NCBI RefSeq assembly: GCF_900129445.1
Contig: NZ_FQVT01000009.1
Span: 1 to 64,000, forward strand
DNA length: 64,000 nucleotides
Source: Salegentibacter echinorum
GTDB taxonomy: Bacteria; Bacteroidota; Bacteroidia; Flavobacteriales; Flavobacteriaceae
Direction of reading: 5' to 3'
Shown: one piece after another, positions 25,799 to 34,175 of the stretch
Layout of the letters: the number at the start of each line of letters is the position of its first letter
Numbering within the stretch: the stretch's first letter is position 1
The notes under the pieces: model-generated
The model's input: the letters and a program-made list of their open reading frames with translations, nothing else
Told to the model about the DNA's origin: nothing
The model's database searches: none
Translations under genes and position numbers: made by a program

Positions 25799-25928
25799 TC
25801 AAGGTTCAAGGTTCAAGGTTCAAGGTTCAAGGTTCAAGGTTCAAGGTTCAAGGTTCAAGGTTCAAGGTTCAAGGTTCAAGGTTCAAGGTTCAAGGTTCAA
25901 GGTTCAAGGTTCAAGGTTCAAGGTTCAA
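25799..25928. repeat. 18.5-copy perfect heptamer array (TCAAGGT)n
   Basis: A 130-base perfect tandem repeat of TCAAGGT. Because 7 is not a multiple of 3, every frame translates to the 7-residue period GSRFKVQ, and two overlapping frames stay open; these are not genes. Degenerate relatives occur at about 184-210 and 60293-60315. The unbroken periodicity implies recent expansion and likely length variability. Confidence 0.95.
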
Positions 25929-26052
25929 TTAACCGCATCGTCCTTCGTCCTCGCTCTCAACAAACAACAAACATTAAGAATTTACGAAACGACGTAACAA
26001 GTCAAGCAAACTGACAACCCAGAACTGAGAACTGACAACTGAGAAACGAGAA

Positions 26053-26508
26053 CTATTCCTCCAGTATTTGATTGCTATGGTCTTTGGTTTTCACCTTTTT
26101 AATTACCTCTTCAATTTTTCCTTCTTCATCAATAATAAAAGTTGTTCGGTGGATTCCCTCATATTCTTTTCCCATAAATTTTTTGGCTCCCCAAACGCCG
26201 TAGGCATTTATCACTTCCTTATCCTCATCTGCCAATAGTGGAAATGGCAACTCGTATTTATTCTTAAAATATGTTTGTTTTCTTTGCGTGTCTGCACTTA
26301 CACCAAGGATTGCATATCCTTTTTCTTCAAATATTTTCCAATTATCCCTTAAATTACAGGCTTCGGCCGTACAGCCGGGAGTGCTGGCTTTGGGATAAAA
26401 AAACAGCACCAATTTCTTTCCTTTAAAATCACTTAATTTTACAGTATTGCCATCCTGATCTGACACAGAAAATTCCGGGGCTTTATCACCAACCTCTAAT
26501 GTTGTCAT
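26053..26508 (-). CDS. bcp: Thioredoxin-dependent peroxiredoxin (BCP/PrxQ type)
   Basis: Reduces hydrogen and organic peroxides using thioredoxin. The peroxidatic Cys46 and resolving Cys51 are in TPGCTAEACNLRD, the C-x4-C spacing of atypical 2-Cys BCP proteins. The 151-residue length is normal. HRTTFIIDEEGKIE is the conserved C-terminal strand. It stands alone on the minus strand, divergent from nth. Confidence 0.96.
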   Translation of the reverse strand: MTTLEVGDKAPEFSVSDQDGNTVKLSDFKGKKLVLFFYPKASTPGCTAEACNLRDNWKIFEEKGYAILGVSADTQRKQTYFKNKYELPFPLLADEDKEVINAYGVWGAKKFMGKEYEGIHRTTFIIDEEGKIEEVIKKVKTKDHSNQILEE

Positions 26509-26552
26509 ATTTCTTATTTTTGTAGTTATTCATTTTGACTTTAACCAAAGGT

Positions 26553-26726
26553 ATGAAAAATCAAGTACCTCTTGAAAAGTCCAGGAGATACCCTTAGGAA
26601 TATATTTTCCAGGAATTAGGATCTGGAGAAAACCATCTGGAAGGATTAGAGACTCTTCAAGATTTATACAATATAAAGAAGACAGAAAAACTACAGTATT
26701 TAAACACTCTTTTCAGAAATGAGTGA
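26553..26726 (+). pseudogene. Short ORF interrupted by one amber codon
   Basis: From ATG 26553 a frame of 14 codons meets TAG at 26595 and then continues open for 42 codons to TGA at 26726, ending just before nth. The downstream part (GLETLQDLYNIKKTEKLQYL) has the look of a real helical protein. It may be the remnant of a short gene; no family is recognised. No amber suppression signal is visible. Confidence 0.35.
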
Positions 26727-26744
26727 CATTAAACAATATTAAAT

Positions 26745-27404
26745 ATGACCAAAAAAGAAAAAGTAAGTTTTGTTATTGATACTTTAAATGATATTTATCC
26801 TGAAATCCCCATTCCCCTAGATCATAAAGATCCTTACACACTACTCATTGCAGTTCTACTTTCTGCCCAGAGCACCGATGTGAGGGTAAACCAAATCACT
26901 CCATTACTTTTTGAGGTAGCAGATAACCCCAGGGATATGGTTAAACTTTCTGTAGAAGAAATTAGGGAAATTATCAAACCGGTAGGATTATCTCCTATGA
27001 AATCTAAGGGGATTCACGGACTGTCTAAAATATTATTGGAAAAGCACGACGGACAGGTGCCAGCAGATTTTGAAGCTCTAGAGGCCTTACCTGCGGTGGG
27101 ACATAAAACAGCCAGTGTGGTGATGTCGCAGGCGTTCAACGTACCTGCATTCCCTGTAGATACACATATTCATCGTTTAATGTATCGTTGGAATTTAACA
27201 AATGGTAAAAATGTAAAACAAACCGAAAAAGATGCCAAACGCTTATTCCCAAAAGATCTTTGGAACAGGCTTCATTTGCAGATAATTTGGTATGGTAGGC
27301 AATACTCCCCGGCCCGTGGCTGGGATCTTGAGAAGGATATAATTACAAAAACAATTGGCAGAAAAACTGTACTTAAAGAATATGACCGGAAGAAGAAAAA
27401 ATAA
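26745..27404 (+). CDS. nth: Endonuclease III, lacking the Fe-S cluster motif
   Basis: Base-excision repair glycosylase/AP lyase for oxidised pyrimidines. The helix-hairpin-helix ends in LPAVGHKTASVV with the catalytic Lys (about 121), and the catalytic Asp is in FPVDTHIHR (about 139). In E. coli the C-terminus carries four cysteines for a 4Fe-4S cluster; here that region (YGRQYSPARGWDLEKDI) has no cysteine at all. The length of 219 is normal, so the cluster loop has been remodelled rather than truncated. Confidence 0.95.
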   Translation: MTKKEKVSFVIDTLNDIYPEIPIPLDHKDPYTLLIAVLLSAQSTDVRVNQITPLLFEVADNPRDMVKLSVEEIREIIKPVGLSPMKSKGIHGLSKILLEKHDGQVPADFEALEALPAVGHKTASVVMSQAFNVPAFPVDTHIHRLMYRWNLTNGKNVKQTEKDAKRLFPKDLWNRLHLQIIWYGRQYSPARGWDLEKDIITKTIGRKTVLKEYDRKKKK

Positions 27405-27667
27405 AGTGATATGAATTAATATACCGGGGGCTATTGAACAATGAGTAAACTTCTTTACAAAAACGAATGTTGTATAATGTAGATTGTATGTAAAGTTTGT
27501 TTGAGAAAAATCGCTATTCATAAAACGGGACTATTTCAGCTCCTAATAATTCGGGAAAACTTCATTAAAGTGATTAGTTTTCCTCATTTGAATACCAATA
27601 AAACTTTTGAAGGGGAGCGTGTAAAACCATTCGTATGTCTAACGTAGCCTTTTGAATTTTAAACATG

Positions 27668-27706
27668 AAAAAGGCTGTTTTAATTAATTTTAAAACAGCC
27701 TTTTAT
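27668..27706 (-). terminator. Terminator of the aconitase gene (possibly bidirectional)
   Basis: AAAAAGGCTGTTTTA pairs with TAAAACAGCCTTTTAT, with A/T tracts on both sides, 18 bases after the aconitase stop. The remaining nth-aconitase spacer (27405-27667) shows no gene or repeat that I can support. Confidence 0.8.
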
Positions 27707-27723
27707 TAATTACCTAAAGTTTA

Positions 27724-29715
27724 CTAAGCATCGGTGCCAAGTTGATTAGCATCAATACGCTCTTTAAACTCATTGATAATTCCACCTTTCAGTAGAATCT
27801 TAATCTGGCGGTCACTTAACGTATGCTTCGTTTCAAAGCTCACCGTGTCCCCGTTAGATTTTATGACATTTACCTTAATGTTATTTCTGTTTTCAATGTC
27901 TTCTCTAAGGTTTTCAAATTTCACTTTATCACCCTGTTCAATTTTCTCATAGTCTGCAATATCCAAAAACTCCAAAGGTAAAATTCCGAAATTCACCAGG
28001 TTTTGCCAGGCAATTCTAGCATAGCTATTTGCAATTACTGCCACCTGACCTAAATATTTTGGTGCAATCGCGGCATGTTCCCTACTGGAGCCCTGAGCAT
28101 AGTTATCTTTTGCTACTACAATATGACCACCGTGATCTTCTTTCGCCTTCATAGCCCGATCATAAAACGTTTCATCTATAACCGTATAAGCGAATTTACT
28201 TATCTCAGGCAGGTTACTTCTAAAAGGCAATACTTCTGCCCCTGCTTTTAAAATTCCATCGGTAGAAATATTATCGCCCATTTTTAAAAGCACCGGTACC
28301 TCGCAATCATCTTTCATTGGTTCGATATGCGGTAAGGATTTGATATTGGGACCTTTCTCCAACTGTACCTGGGAACCATCTTCGGGAGGCGCTACCAACA
28401 TATCTTCTTTAATAATATGATACTCGGGATATTCGAATTTAGGATACTTCATATCGTATAATTTCTCTAAATCCCGCGGATCTGTAATTTTACCGGTTAA
28501 AGCTGAAGCCGCCGCTGTCTCGGGACTACATAAATACACCTGGTCATCCTTAGTACCCGATCTATCTGGGAAGTTTCGCGGCATGGTACGCAAACTAATG
28601 GTATTTGAAGCTGGTGCCTGTCCCATTCCTATACAGCCCATACACCCAGATTGGTGAAAACGTGCACCTGCTTTTATCAAATTCGCAAAAGCCCTATTTT
28701 CAATCATATTTTGAATTATCTGTCTTGAAGTAGGGTTTATATCAAAAGAAACGTCATTATTTACGGCTTTATCCTCTACAATTGCTCCCGCTATCCAAAA
28801 ATCCCGTAAACCGGGATTTGCAGAAGAGCCTATTACTACCTGGCTAATTGGTTTCCCCGCAACTTCACTAACGGGAACAACATTCCCGGGGCTGGTTGGT
28901 AAGGCAATTAAAGGTACCAGATCATCTAAAATAATTTCTTCATGAAGATCATATTCACATCCTTCATCTGCCAGTAATTCTCTCCAATCATCTTCACGCT
29001 CCTGAGATTTTAAAAATCTTTTCGTTTCTAAATCACTAGGAAAAACTGTAGTAGTTGCACCGAGTTCAGCGCCCATATTGGCAATCACGTGCCTATCCAT
29101 CGCGCTTAAATTTTCAAGACCTTCTCCGTAATATTCAATAACTTTTCCCACACCACCTTTAACATCGTGACGCCTAAGCATTTCTAAAATCACATCTTTG
29201 GCACTAACCCAGTCTGGTAACTTTCCGGTTAATTTTACACCCCAAACTTTTGGCATTTTTACATAATAAGGTTGTCCTGCAATTGCAGCAGCAACATCAA
29301 GTCCGCCGGTACCAATGGCCAGCATTCCAAGAGAACCTGCTGCAGGGGTATGACTATCTGAACCTACCATGGTTTTCCCCGGTTTTCCAAATCTTTCCAT
29401 ATGCACAGGGTGGCTCACCCCATTACCGGGTCGGCTATACCAAAGTCCGAATTTTTTCGCGGCCGAAAGCAAGAATAAATGGTCATCGGCATTTTTAAAA
29501 TCGGTTTGCAGTAAGTTGTGATCTACATATTGAACCGCTACTTCCGTCTGGGCTTTCTTTAATCCCATAGCTTCCAGTTCCAATTGCACTAAAGTACCGG
29601 TTGCATCCTGTAATAATGCCTGGTCTATTTTGATCCCAATTTCCTTTCCGGGAATTAGCTCGCCTTCCAGCAAGTGTTCTCTGATTAATTTTTGTGTTAC
29701 ATTTAATTTGGACAT
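27724..29715 (-). CDS. Aconitate hydratase, Aquifex type
   Basis: Citric acid cycle isomerisation of citrate to isocitrate. The 663-residue protein has MVGSDSHTPAAGSLGMLAIG, the cluster pair Cys-x2-Cys in HQSGCMGCIGMGQAP, and the swivel domain motif YAQGSSREHAAIAP. The loop that normally supplies the first cluster cysteine (IGSCTN) reads IGSSANPGLRD here, so the usual ligand is Ser. The protein is shorter than classical AcnA (about 890), which fits the compact family. Related dehydratases are possible, but the genome context gives no other hint. Confidence 0.9.
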   Translation of the reverse strand: MSKLNVTQKLIREHLLEGELIPGKEIGIKIDQALLQDATGTLVQLELEAMGLKKAQTEVAVQYVDHNLLQTDFKNADDHLFLLSAAKKFGLWYSRPGNGVSHPVHMERFGKPGKTMVGSDSHTPAAGSLGMLAIGTGGLDVAAAIAGQPYYVKMPKVWGVKLTGKLPDWVSAKDVILEMLRRHDVKGGVGKVIEYYGEGLENLSAMDRHVIANMGAELGATTTVFPSDLETKRFLKSQEREDDWRELLADEGCEYDLHEEIILDDLVPLIALPTSPGNVVPVSEVAGKPISQVVIGSSANPGLRDFWIAGAIVEDKAVNNDVSFDINPTSRQIIQNMIENRAFANLIKAGARFHQSGCMGCIGMGQAPASNTISLRTMPRNFPDRSGTKDDQVYLCSPETAAASALTGKITDPRDLEKLYDMKYPKFEYPEYHIIKEDMLVAPPEDGSQVQLEKGPNIKSLPHIEPMKDDCEVPVLLKMGDNISTDGILKAGAEVLPFRSNLPEISKFAYTVIDETFYDRAMKAKEDHGGHIVVAKDNYAQGSSREHAAIAPKYLGQVAVIANSYARIAWQNLVNFGILPLEFLDIADYEKIEQGDKVKFENLREDIENRNNIKVNVIKSNGDTVSFETKHTLSDRQIKILLKGGIINEFKERIDANQLGTDA

Positions 29716-29882
29716 AGTTGATTAATTTTAACCTTTAAAATATTAATTTTTAGACGAGTAATAAGGCACTTTAACAATATCTTAAAGCATTTTACCACCA
29801 TTATTCCTGGATCTGCGTAATTATGCAATCAAAACGGTTAAGCCAGGCTTCTTGCAACTTCATTTGATTTAAAAAACAACAT

Positions 29883-29970
29883 AAAAAAGCTGTTTGAATA
29901 CTACTTTTCGAATAATTAGAACCTCGCGATTGAAATATATTCTCAAAAACAGTATAGAAACAGCTTTTAA
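29883..29970 (-). terminator. Possible terminator of the MBL-like gene
   Basis: AAAAGCTGTTT on the minus strand (near 29960) can pair with AAACAGCTTTT (near 29890) across a loop of about 60 bases, followed by TTTATG. The large loop weakens the call. The rest of 29716-29883 holds nothing I can support. Confidence 0.4.
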
Positions 29971-29983
29971 ATTTCTTTATAAT

Positions 29984-30700
29984 TTAGCTCTGGCTAAGCG
30001 AATTTAAAATATCTCGCTCCTGCCCCTCTTCAATGTTAAAGCCGGGTTTTCCTTTTCTAGGAAACAAATAAGAGAACTCTTCTCTAAAGGCGCTCCAACT
30101 TTCCGCAAGACCATAATCGTCATTAGACCTTTCCATTTTTGGCCTTTTAAAAGTATTTAGATCTGAATCGTAAGCAGAACCTTCTGCATCTTCCCCCGGA
30201 AATAACATTCCGTCATTAATTTCAGAATAAATAATTACCGATGCGCCACCATTGCCCGGTAAATCAAATACTTTAAGCCCAAAATCCTTTAAAGTTCCTT
30301 TGCGCTCTAAAATATCTTTAGTTTTAAACTTGTCTTTAAAATTGTTTCTCGGATGCGCAAATATTGGAGCGTTACCGGCATCTTTGGAAAGCGTTTCTAA
30401 ATTAGCATAGGCATTTTCTAGAATTCCGTCGCAGGTAATAAGAATTCCCTTTATTTTATAACCGTCTTCTACCAGTTTTTTTACAGCTTTTTTGCTAGAT
30501 TCTTCCACCACATCAATTAGCAAAATATCCTGTCTGTTTATATGTCTTAAAGCGTATCCCTGGTTGAAAACGCCATCTTTTTCTTCACCTTTAATAATAA
30601 AAGTATCGGGTATTAGTTTTAAAAATTTCCCGGTTTCACCTTTTTCAATAAATTCGGCAGATTGGCTATGTAATACCTCCATTTTGTCAACTGTCTTCAT
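29984..30700 (-). CDS. Metallo-beta-lactamase-fold-like protein without the usual metal motif
   Basis: The 238-residue protein follows the MBL layout: ILLIDVVEESS, a following helix and GYKIKGILITCDGI, IFAHPRN, LPGNGGASVIIYSE, MLFPGEDAEGS. At the place of the metal-binding THxHxDH the sequence is ITCDGILENAY, so the first metal site is absent; single histidine AHPRN and the Asp of GEDA remain. A non-hydrolytic or altered role is likely. It has no operon partners. Confidence 0.7.
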   Translation of the reverse strand: MKTVDKMEVLHSQSAEFIEKGETGKFLKLIPDTFIIKGEEKDGVFNQGYALRHINRQDILLIDVVEESSKKAVKKLVEDGYKIKGILITCDGILENAYANLETLSKDAGNAPIFAHPRNNFKDKFKTKDILERKGTLKDFGLKVFDLPGNGGASVIIYSEINDGMLFPGEDAEGSAYDSDLNTFKRPKMERSNDDYGLAESWSAFREEFSYLFPRKGKPGFNIEEGQERDILNSLSQS

Positions 30701-31380
30701 ATTCTATTGTATTTAAATTAGTTGTTTGAAGATACGAATTGCACTTCTTCAGCACAAGGCTTTAACGAGGCTTTAGGAGAGTTTTAACTAAGCAGAAAAG
30801 AAGAATAGGCGCCGTGTTGCTAAAGACTAAATGCTATTTTTTGACGAGCGCCACAATAAGAGCAGAAAGGAATACCAAAACGGTCTTTTTCTATCGCTAA
30901 ATGTCCTGGCTTAAGTGCTTTTTCCAAAGCTTTTTATTGGCATAAAGCAGCGTTTATTTTTCAGCTTTTTGCCGGTTTGATAAATTTTGAAATTGCGGTA
31001 CAAGTATGAATATTTTAAAGTAAAAAGAGATTTGTTTTATAGCGGTCTATATTTAAACCTAGTATGGTTTTCCAGGAAATTTACTTTATTACAACTATAC
31101 TTTCTTAAAAATTACTACCATTTACATTACCATTTTACTAAAATAGGAACCGATTTTTCTAATGTTTTCTTCGGAATTTTTACTTCGGAAACCATTTCTA
31201 AGATTTCAGGTTTAATATTCTCGCAGTTAATATTCCTAAAAATAAAATCTTTGGAAACCTGATGATAAGGTTTAAACTCTTTCCGCAGAATTTTCGTCAA
31301 AATGTAAGAGCCGGGCCACAAAGAGAAATGGCCAGCTATAAGACAATTGCTTAATTATAGAGTCGTATTTTAAAAAAACA
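30701..31380. other. Gene-poor spacer with possible gene remnants
   Basis: About 680 bases without a supported gene. On the minus strand a TTG-started frame at 30820-30927 contains a Cys-x2-Cys (FGIPFCSYCGARQ), and another at 31127-31321 (TTG start, ending VPILVKW) has protein-like composition. Both are short, lack good starts and match nothing I know. They look like remains of decayed genes. Confidence 0.35.
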
Positions 31381-31399
31381 ACATTTCAGAAATGTAATC

Positions 31400-31496
31400 A
31401 ACAGCCTCGACCCAGGGGTGCGCAGTATGCTTCCGAAAAAGCTCTTTTATTTCGAGCCCCCCGGGGATTAAACCCCTGGCTATCGCCCTGCGATTA
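31400..31496. repeat. REP-like palindromic element
   Basis: GC-rich arms CCAGGGGTG (31412) and CCCCCGGGGATTAAACCCCT (31458-31477) are set in AT-rich DNA, with nested symmetry around CCAGGGG / CCCCTGG and TCGA. The layout resembles dispersed palindromes of other Bacteroidota. It lies immediately after the SDR gene's 3' end. Confidence 0.6.
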
Positions 31497-31502
31497 AAAA
31501 AA

Positions 31503-32297
31503 CTACTTAAGGTGCTCTCCCCCATTTACAGGAATAATGGTTCCGGTAACCCAATCTGCTTCATCTTTACTTAACAAATACACCATATTGGCGATATTAT
31601 TTGGCACGGTGAGTCGTTTAAAAGGATTGTGCTTAAGAGCGTGAACTCTAAGAGTCTCATTACCGGGAATCATTTGAAAAGACCTGGTTACGGTCACTCC
31701 CGCCTGGATACAATTTGCCCTAATTCCGTGGGGTGCAAACTCTAAAGCAATGCTTCTCGTGATTGCTTCTAAAGCAACCTTTGCTGCCGAAACCGCTGCA
31801 TAATTGGCCCAGGCTTTTTTATTGCCTTCGCTGGTAAAAGAAATAATTCTAGCGTCTTTGGCAAATAAATTGAACTTGTAAATCGCTTTGGTCCAATCAT
31901 AAAGGCTAATCGCCATGGCATCTATAGTAACCTGAAAATCTATATTTTCGAGAGTTGGTTCCTCACCTGTCATTGGCTTTAAGTTTCCTTTAGAGATACT
32001 GTGAACTAAAGTCCTCACTTTTCCTTCTGTACCTAAAACTTCAGCGATTTGATTAATAAGGCTTTCTCGTTTTTCAGCATTTGTGGCATCCACATTAAAA
32101 CTTTCAAAATTAACTTGTTGCTTCTTTATATCTTCAAAGGCTTCTTCAATTTCAGCAATATCTGCTCGCTTATCGCGGTGAACTACAATAATATTCATCC
32201 CGTGACGCGCCAATTTCCTGGCGGTAGCAAAGCCAAGGCCGCTACTTCCGCCTAAAATTATCGCCCAATAATTAGTGTCTTTAAATTCCTTTACCAT
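31503..32297 (-). CDS. Enoyl-ACP reductase-like SDR (YX6K type)
   Basis: The 264-residue short-chain dehydrogenase has the cofactor loop GGSSGLGFATARK (about 16-28), LVHSISKGN and the catalytic motif YAAVSAAK, a Tyr-x6-Lys spacing used by FabI/FabL enoyl-ACP reductases rather than the common YxxxK. The ending GTIIPVNGGEHLK is SDR-like. It may reduce enoyl thioesters in lipid or pigment synthesis. It starts one base after the stop of the decayed polyketide synthase frame, so the two were probably one operon. Confidence 0.85.
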   Translation of the reverse strand: MVKEFKDTNYWAIILGGSSGLGFATARKLARHGMNIIVVHRDKRADIAEIEEAFEDIKKQQVNFESFNVDATNAEKRESLINQIAEVLGTEGKVRTLVHSISKGNLKPMTGEEPTLENIDFQVTIDAMAISLYDWTKAIYKFNLFAKDARIISFTSEGNKKAWANYAAVSAAKVALEAITRSIALEFAPHGIRANCIQAGVTVTRSFQMIPGNETLRVHALKHNPFKRLTVPNNIANMVYLLSKDEADWVTGTIIPVNGGEHLK

Positions 32298-32298
32298 T

Positions 32299-32620
32299 TT
32301 AATAAAACTCTTTGTGCCTGTTCCCTTGCTTCGGGTTGTTTTTTATAAACTCCTCCAAAACATAAAGCACGGTTACACTATTAATATTTCCATATTTGTA
32401 AAACACTTCTCGTGTTTTCGTTTATATTTTTACCTAAGTTAGCAAAAAGATCTTCAACTGTTTGCTTTATTTTCTTTCCACCGGGATGAAATGTAAAATG
32501 GTTTATATCTGGTAGCTCGTTTTTTGCGTCTATATTATTAACGACCTTTGTTACTTTAAAAATATCTATTTCAAAATTTTCAAAAGAGGGAAAAGTTTCA
32601 GTAGAAAGATTTTTAACCAC
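32299..32620 (-). pseudogene. 3' remnant of a type III polyketide synthase
   Basis: A 79-codon frame contains HFTFHPGGKKIKQTVEDLF and NENTRSVLQ. The next frame continues with YGNINSVTVLYVLEEFIKN. Together they match the C-terminus of chalcone/stilbene synthase-family enzymes (HPGG with the catalytic His, then VLxxYGN-S-VLFVL). The switch of frame near 32394-32397, at a CAAATA run, is best explained by a two-base loss. The upstream two thirds, including the cysteine nucleophile, are missing; weak coding-like traces extend to about 32700. Confidence 0.75.
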
Positions 32621-32762
32621 AAACTTCTGGGAATATCCCTTTTTTGCAATTAAAATAATCTCCTTTATAAACCGGAAAAGATGAATGCCAGCGGGTAGCC
32701 AGCGAAATCAACAATAATAATGATTTCGATGTCATTCATGCCTTTAATGTAGAAAAAAGAAT

Positions 32763-32797
32763 AAAAAAAATCCCGACTTGAAAGCCGGGATTTTTAA
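32763..32797 (-). terminator. Terminator after the OmpA-family lipoprotein gene
   Basis: On the minus strand AAAAATCCCGG...TCGGGATTTTTTTTAT forms a GC-rich hairpin followed by a T-run, 23 bases after the stop at 32820. Confidence 0.85.
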
Positions 32798-32819
32798 TAA
32801 AGTGTATTTAGAACGGTAA

Positions 32820-33521
32820 TTACTGGTTACCCGTCTTCTGCTTTGCTTCTCGTTTTAGATCTTCATTCGCGATAATAGCTAATTCTACCCTACGGTTTTT
32901 AGCTCTACCTTCAGCAGTAGAATTATCATATTTTGGCTGATTTTCACCATACCATTTTGTTTCAAACCTACCGTTACTTAATCCCTGTCCAGCAAGGTAA
33001 TTTGTTACCGCCTGGGCACGGTTTTTTGAAAGGGTAAGGTTATAACTTTCTGCACCGGTATTATCGGTATGTCCTTCTATCAAAATGTTAGAATCTGGAT
33101 ATTCTTTAAAGATAGAAGCTAATTTATTTAAGGTTTGCTGGGATTTCGAATTGATATTGTATTTTTCAGTATCAAAATACACTCCGCTACTTTCATCAAA
33201 AGTCACATTAATCCCTTCACCTACACGTTCTACTTCTGCACCGGGCACTTCGCGCTCAATTTCTTTAGCTTGCTTGTCCATGCGGTTACCAATATAACCT
33301 CCGGCAGCACCACCTACAACGCCACCAATAATGGCACCCAGGGCTGTATTACCGTCTCCAACATTATTTCCTATAACGCCACCAATTGCAGCACCACTAC
33401 CGGCACCAATAACAGCGCCTTTTTGTTTGTTATTTGCATTCTGTACAGCATCACAACCAAATAGCATAGTAGCTGCAAAGAGCATAGCGAACATTCTATT
33501 TATTGTCATCTTCATAATCAT
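32820..33521 (-). CDS. OmpA-family lipoprotein with glycine zipper
   Basis: The 233-residue protein has a lipoprotein signal with lipobox LFGC (Cys about 23), a glycine-zipper region (GAGSGAAIGGVIGNN; GAIIGGVVGGAAGGYIGN, about 38-80), and a C-terminal OmpA domain (about 105-215). The peptidoglycan-binding signature is GHTDNTGAESYNLTLSKNRA. It likely tethers the outer membrane to peptidoglycan. Three in-frame ATGs occur at the start (33521, 33515, 33509). It is 9 bases after the lipocalin-like lipoprotein gene and probably co-transcribed. Confidence 0.93.
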   Translation of the reverse strand: MIMKMTINRMFAMLFAATMLFGCDAVQNANNKQKGAVIGAGSGAAIGGVIGNNVGDGNTALGAIIGGVVGGAAGGYIGNRMDKQAKEIEREVPGAEVERVGEGINVTFDESSGVYFDTEKYNINSKSQQTLNKLASIFKEYPDSNILIEGHTDNTGAESYNLTLSKNRAQAVTNYLAGQGLSNGRFETKWYGENQPKYDNSTAEGRAKNRRVELAIIANEDLKREAKQKTGNQ

Positions 33522-33530
33522 TAATTTATT

Positions 33531-34013
33531 TTAAAGTTTAGAAAAATTCATTCGAATCACAAATGGAGAACCATCAAGCATTACAGATTGTTCCCATACC
33601 ATTTGCGTTGCAGAAACCGATCTTAAATTAAGTCTGAACCCCTGATTTCCAGTAGTCGAATCATAATCTGCGTTAGTTGGTTTTAGTAGGAAATCATAAA
33701 CTCCTTCCGGCGTATTTTCTTCATCAATCGACCATATAAAATAACGCTGACCTCCATCACAATTAGGCCCCTGTACATTGTAAGCACCACGGTTGTTATT
33801 AGAAATAAAATTCCAGGTACTATTTTCAAAACAGGATGCATTGGCCTCATTAAATAAAGTCACGTCAAATTCCCCCGAATTTTTAGGATAGGTCACACTG
33901 GTAAGCGTCCAATCTCCATTAAAAGTTTTTCTCGCCTCTCTGGCTTGTTTACTTGGTCCACAGGCAGCAAATAAAATCGCTACCACACCAAGAATTAGAA
34001 TTTTTCTCATCAT
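33531..34013 (-). CDS. Lipocalin-like lipoprotein
   Basis: The 160-residue protein has a signal ending in lipobox FAAC (Cys about 18), then a beta-rich domain beginning FNGDWTLTSVTYP and ending MVWEQSVMLDGSPFVIRMNF, as in lipocalin-like domains of Bacteroidota. Two cysteines in the mature domain could bridge. The ligand is unknown. It precedes the OmpA-like lipoprotein in the same operon. Confidence 0.85.
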   Translation of the reverse strand: MMRKILILGVVAILFAACGPSKQAREARKTFNGDWTLTSVTYPKNSGEFDVTLFNEANASCFENSTWNFISNNNRGAYNVQGPNCDGGQRYFIWSIDEENTPEGVYDFLLKPTNADYDSTTGNQGFRLNLRSVSATQMVWEQSVMLDGSPFVIRMNFSKL

Positions 34014-34129
34014 TTATTGTTTTAATTTAAAAATAAACTACCTCGCAGCAAGCCTACTTAAGATTAAATAGGAAGATTACTTTGGTTTTGATACAAGTCT
34101 CGAGGTATTTAAATTTCGATTATCGAGTA

Positions 34130-34175
34130 AAAATCCAATGTTTTCGGGATTTACCGTTTTTAAAACATTGGATTT
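34130..34175 (-). terminator. Terminator after the DUF1328 gene
   Basis: AAATCCAATGTTTT pairs with AAAACATTGGATTT around a loop of about 17 bases, with a T-run on the minus side (ATTTTTAC). It lies in the 284-base spacer between the DUF1328 gene and the lipoprotein operon; no gene is seen in the rest. Confidence 0.65.

Noticed and set aside
25799-25928. CRISPR-like array
   Set aside because: The repeats are direct 7-base units without spacers, and no cas gene is present in the window.
25677-26014. Two overlapping plus-strand frames with GSRFKVQ repeats
   Set aside because: They are translations of the TCAAGGT heptamer array; the 7-base unit keeps several frames open without coding meaning.
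31127-31321. Minus-strand 64-residue frame as an intact gene
   Set aside because: The start is TTG, there is no promoter or homology that I recognise, and it lies in a decayed spacer; kept only as a possible remnant.
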